Below, one piece after another: positions 12,867 to 14,383 of a stretch of DNA of 14,383 bases. The DNA is from Candidatus Aegiribacteria sp. (lineage in GTDB: Bacteria; Fermentibacterota; Fermentibacteria; Fermentibacterales; JCC-6), in the NCBI GenBank assembly GCA_030640155.1, contig DAOWJX010000175.1:1-14383 (forward strand), in the 5' to 3' direction. The notes under the pieces were generated by a model. That model was not told the DNA's origin. It ran no database searches and saw only the letters and a list, made by a program, of their open reading frames with translations. Both the position numbers and the translations under genes were made by a program. Each line of letters starts with the position of its first letter. Within the stretch, counting starts at the first letter, position 1.

Positions 12867-14383
12867 TCCAATCCCTCCATGTCCTTCGAGATAGCATCAA
12901 CAGGACAGACCTGAACGCAAAGATCGCAATTAGGCCAGCAGAGAAGTTTGCTGATATCAGGTTTGTCCTCTTTCCAGCTGATAGCGGGACACCCGAGTTT
13001 CATGCAGAGTTTACACCCTATGCATTTCTCCGGATCGAGTATTGCCACACTCTTTTTCACCGGTCTGTAGCACATCACACAGGGACGTCTTGTTATTATC
13101 ACTGAAAGTTCATCCCTCTCGAACTCCTCTTTGAATACTTTCTCCATCTCAGGTAAATCATGCGGATCGATTACCCTGATGTGCTTCACTCCGCAGGCCT
13201 CAACGATCTTGACAAGATCAAGCACAGGAGCGGGTTCTCCCCTTAAATTCTTCCCTGTTGTGGGGTTTTCCTGGCCGCCGGTCATTGCGGTAAGACTGTT
13301 GTCCATTATCATCACGGTCCCGGTATTCCCATTGTAGACCATGTCTACGAGTCCGGTTATTCCTGAATGTACAAAAGTTGATTCACCTATCGCAGCAACA
13401 AGTTTCCCCATTCCCTCTCTGCCAACCGCTTTTTCAATCCCGCTCAGTACTCCAATTGAAGCGCCCATGCAGATAGTTGTCTCAAGCGCGTTAAAGGGTG
13501 CCATGAGGCCTAGAGTATAGCAGCCTATATCTCCTGTGGAGCTGCCTTTCAGCTTGCTCAGGCAGTAAAAAGCGCCTCTGTGTGGGCAGCCGGGGCAAAG
13601 AGCCGGAGGTCTAGCGGGTAGTTCAGCATCGAAGTATGTGACCGCTTTTGTCGTTCCCGGATGGAGAGCTTTCCTGACTAATTCCGGATTCAGTTCTCCC
13701 TCATTTGAAATGATATCCTTGCCGATTGCGGGAATGAGGAATTTTGAACGGACTCTTTCTTCAAGGAATGGTTCTCCTTCCTCAACAAAGATCACTTTGT
13801 CGACCATACCGATAAATCTCTCTATCAAGTTCCATGGTAAAGGGTTGGACATGCCTATCTTCAGCAGGCATGCTTCCGGACAAACCTCTTTTACGTACTG
13901 GTATGAAATTCCGCTTGTAATGATGCCGACAGCGCGGTCGCCATCCTCAATCCAGTTGAGAGAGCTTTCGGAGCCCCAGGCGGAAAGGTCTTTGAGTCTT
14001 TTAACGACTCTTGAATGCATTTTCCTCGCGTTCGAGGGAATAGGTACTCTTTTAGCTATATCCGTTACATACCCCTTCACTGGAACTTCCCGGCGGGGCC
14101 CTACCTTCACGATACTCTTCGAGTGACAGATCCTGGTAGTTACTCTGATGAGAACAGGGGTATCGAAATCCTCGGATATTGAAAGCGCCTTTCCCACCAT
14201 GTCCTTGGCTTCCTGGCTGTCGGAAGGTTCAAGACAGACAACTTTCGCAGCTCTCGCCATAAGACGGTTGTCCTGCTCGTTCTGACTGGAATGCATACCC
14301 GGATCATCCGCGGATATTATGACTATTCCGCCTGTTGCCCCCAGATAGCTGAGCGTAAAAAGAGGGTCGGCAGCCACATTCAA
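12863..14383 (-). CDS. iorA: Indolepyruvate:ferredoxin oxidoreductase, alpha subunit, 5'-partial
   Basis: IorA is the catalytic thiamine-diphosphate and Fe-S subunit. The 506 visible residues lack the N-terminus: the first residues NVAADPLFTLSYLG are internal in the family, so roughly 90 residues lie beyond the right edge. Visible in order are the pyrimidine-side domain with ADDPGMHSSQNEQDNR (25-40), the middle domain, then CPGCPHRGAFYCL (263-275), GDIGCYTLG (284-292) and the ThDP/Mg segment GESTFVHSGI...NG...DNSLTAMTG (333-369). The C-terminal ferredoxin-like part has Cys454/457/460/465 and Cys482/486/489/493. Two departures from the usual form are noted under findings: GES for GDS, and a CX3C spacing in the second cluster. 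Role by family: anaerobic breakdown of aromatic amino acids, or the reverse reaction in synthesis. Confidence 0.95.
   Translation of the reverse strand: MNVAADPLFTLSYLGATGGIVIISADDPGMHSSQNEQDNRLMARAAKVVCLEPSDSQEAKDMVGKALSISEDFDTPVLIRVTTRICHSKSIVKVGPRREVPVKGYVTDIAKRVPIPSNARKMHSRVVKRLKDLSAWGSESSLNWIEDGDRAVGIITSGISYQYVKEVCPEACLLKIGMSNPLPWNLIERFIGMVDKVIFVEEGEPFLEERVRSKFLIPAIGKDIISNEGELNPELVRKALHPGTTKAVTYFDAELPARPPALCPGCPHRGAFYCLSKLKGSSTGDIGCYTLGLMAPFNALETTICMGASIGVLSGIEKAVGREGMGKLVAAIGESTFVHSGITGLVDMVYNGNTGTVMIMDNSLTAMTGGQENPTTGKNLRGEPAPVLDLVKIVEACGVKHIRVIDPHDLPEMEKVFKEEFERDELSVIITRRPCVMCYRPVKKSVAILDPEKCIGCKLCMKLGCPAISWKEDKPDISKLLCWPNCDLCVQVCPVDAISKDMEGLE

Noticed and set aside
12388..12894. 168-residue plus-strand frame over iorB
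   Set aside because: It is a shadow of the clear minus-strand iorB with its GTGGQG motif and ATGA coupling to iorA.
13638..14126. 162-residue plus-strand frame over iorA
   Set aside because: It lies wholly inside iorA and shows no family features.

Overview
This window looks like chromosomal housekeeping DNA from an anaerobic, Shine-Dalgarno-using bacterium, probably an uncultured lineage near the Fibrobacterota-Chlorobiota-Bacteroidota (FCB) group, for example Fermentibacterota-like. Three things point there. The first gene is a gingipain-type (C25) cysteine peptidase ending in a type IX secretion-like sorting domain. An indolepyruvate:ferredoxin oxidoreductase implies low-potential ferredoxin metabolism. 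Most genes have clear AGGAGG-type ribosome binding sites, and one has a consensus TATAAT box, which argues against Bacteroidota proper. The taxonomic placement is inference only.

Layout. Positions 2-1279 (+) hold the 3' part of the secreted peptidase, closed by a strong intrinsic terminator (1303-1329). A sigma70-like promoter (1360-1388) then precedes a stand-alone GAF-PP2C (RsbU-like) phosphatase (1437-2705). A UPF0371/DUF1846 protein of unknown function follows (2788-4296).

From 4481 to 10833 (+) runs one compact gene string, with gaps of at most 51 nt and several overlaps: rpsF, ssb, a second short SSB-like OB-fold gene, rpsR, a DUF2232 membrane protein, rplI, tsaD, acpS, a fused nnrE-nnrD gene and an HD-domain hydrolase. 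It starts behind a 184-nt leader with a tandem TTGACCT repeat, a possible promoter and several hairpins, a good candidate for S6:S18 autoregulation. The string joins ribosome assembly, single-stranded DNA binding, tRNA t6A modification, acyl-carrier-protein activation and NAD(P)H repair.

On the minus strand, running into the window from its right edge, are iorA (5' end missing), iorB and a B12-binding-type radical SAM protein. The radical SAM gene converges on the plus-strand string with only 5 nt between the stop codons.

I found no mobile element, CRISPR array, tRNA, rRNA or clear new defence or biosynthetic system. The points most worth a second look are the SSB paralogue in the position held by priB in Escherichia coli, the structured rpsF leader, the very frequent TTG start codons, two residue-level departures in IorA, and the radical SAM gene of unknown substrate beside iorAB.
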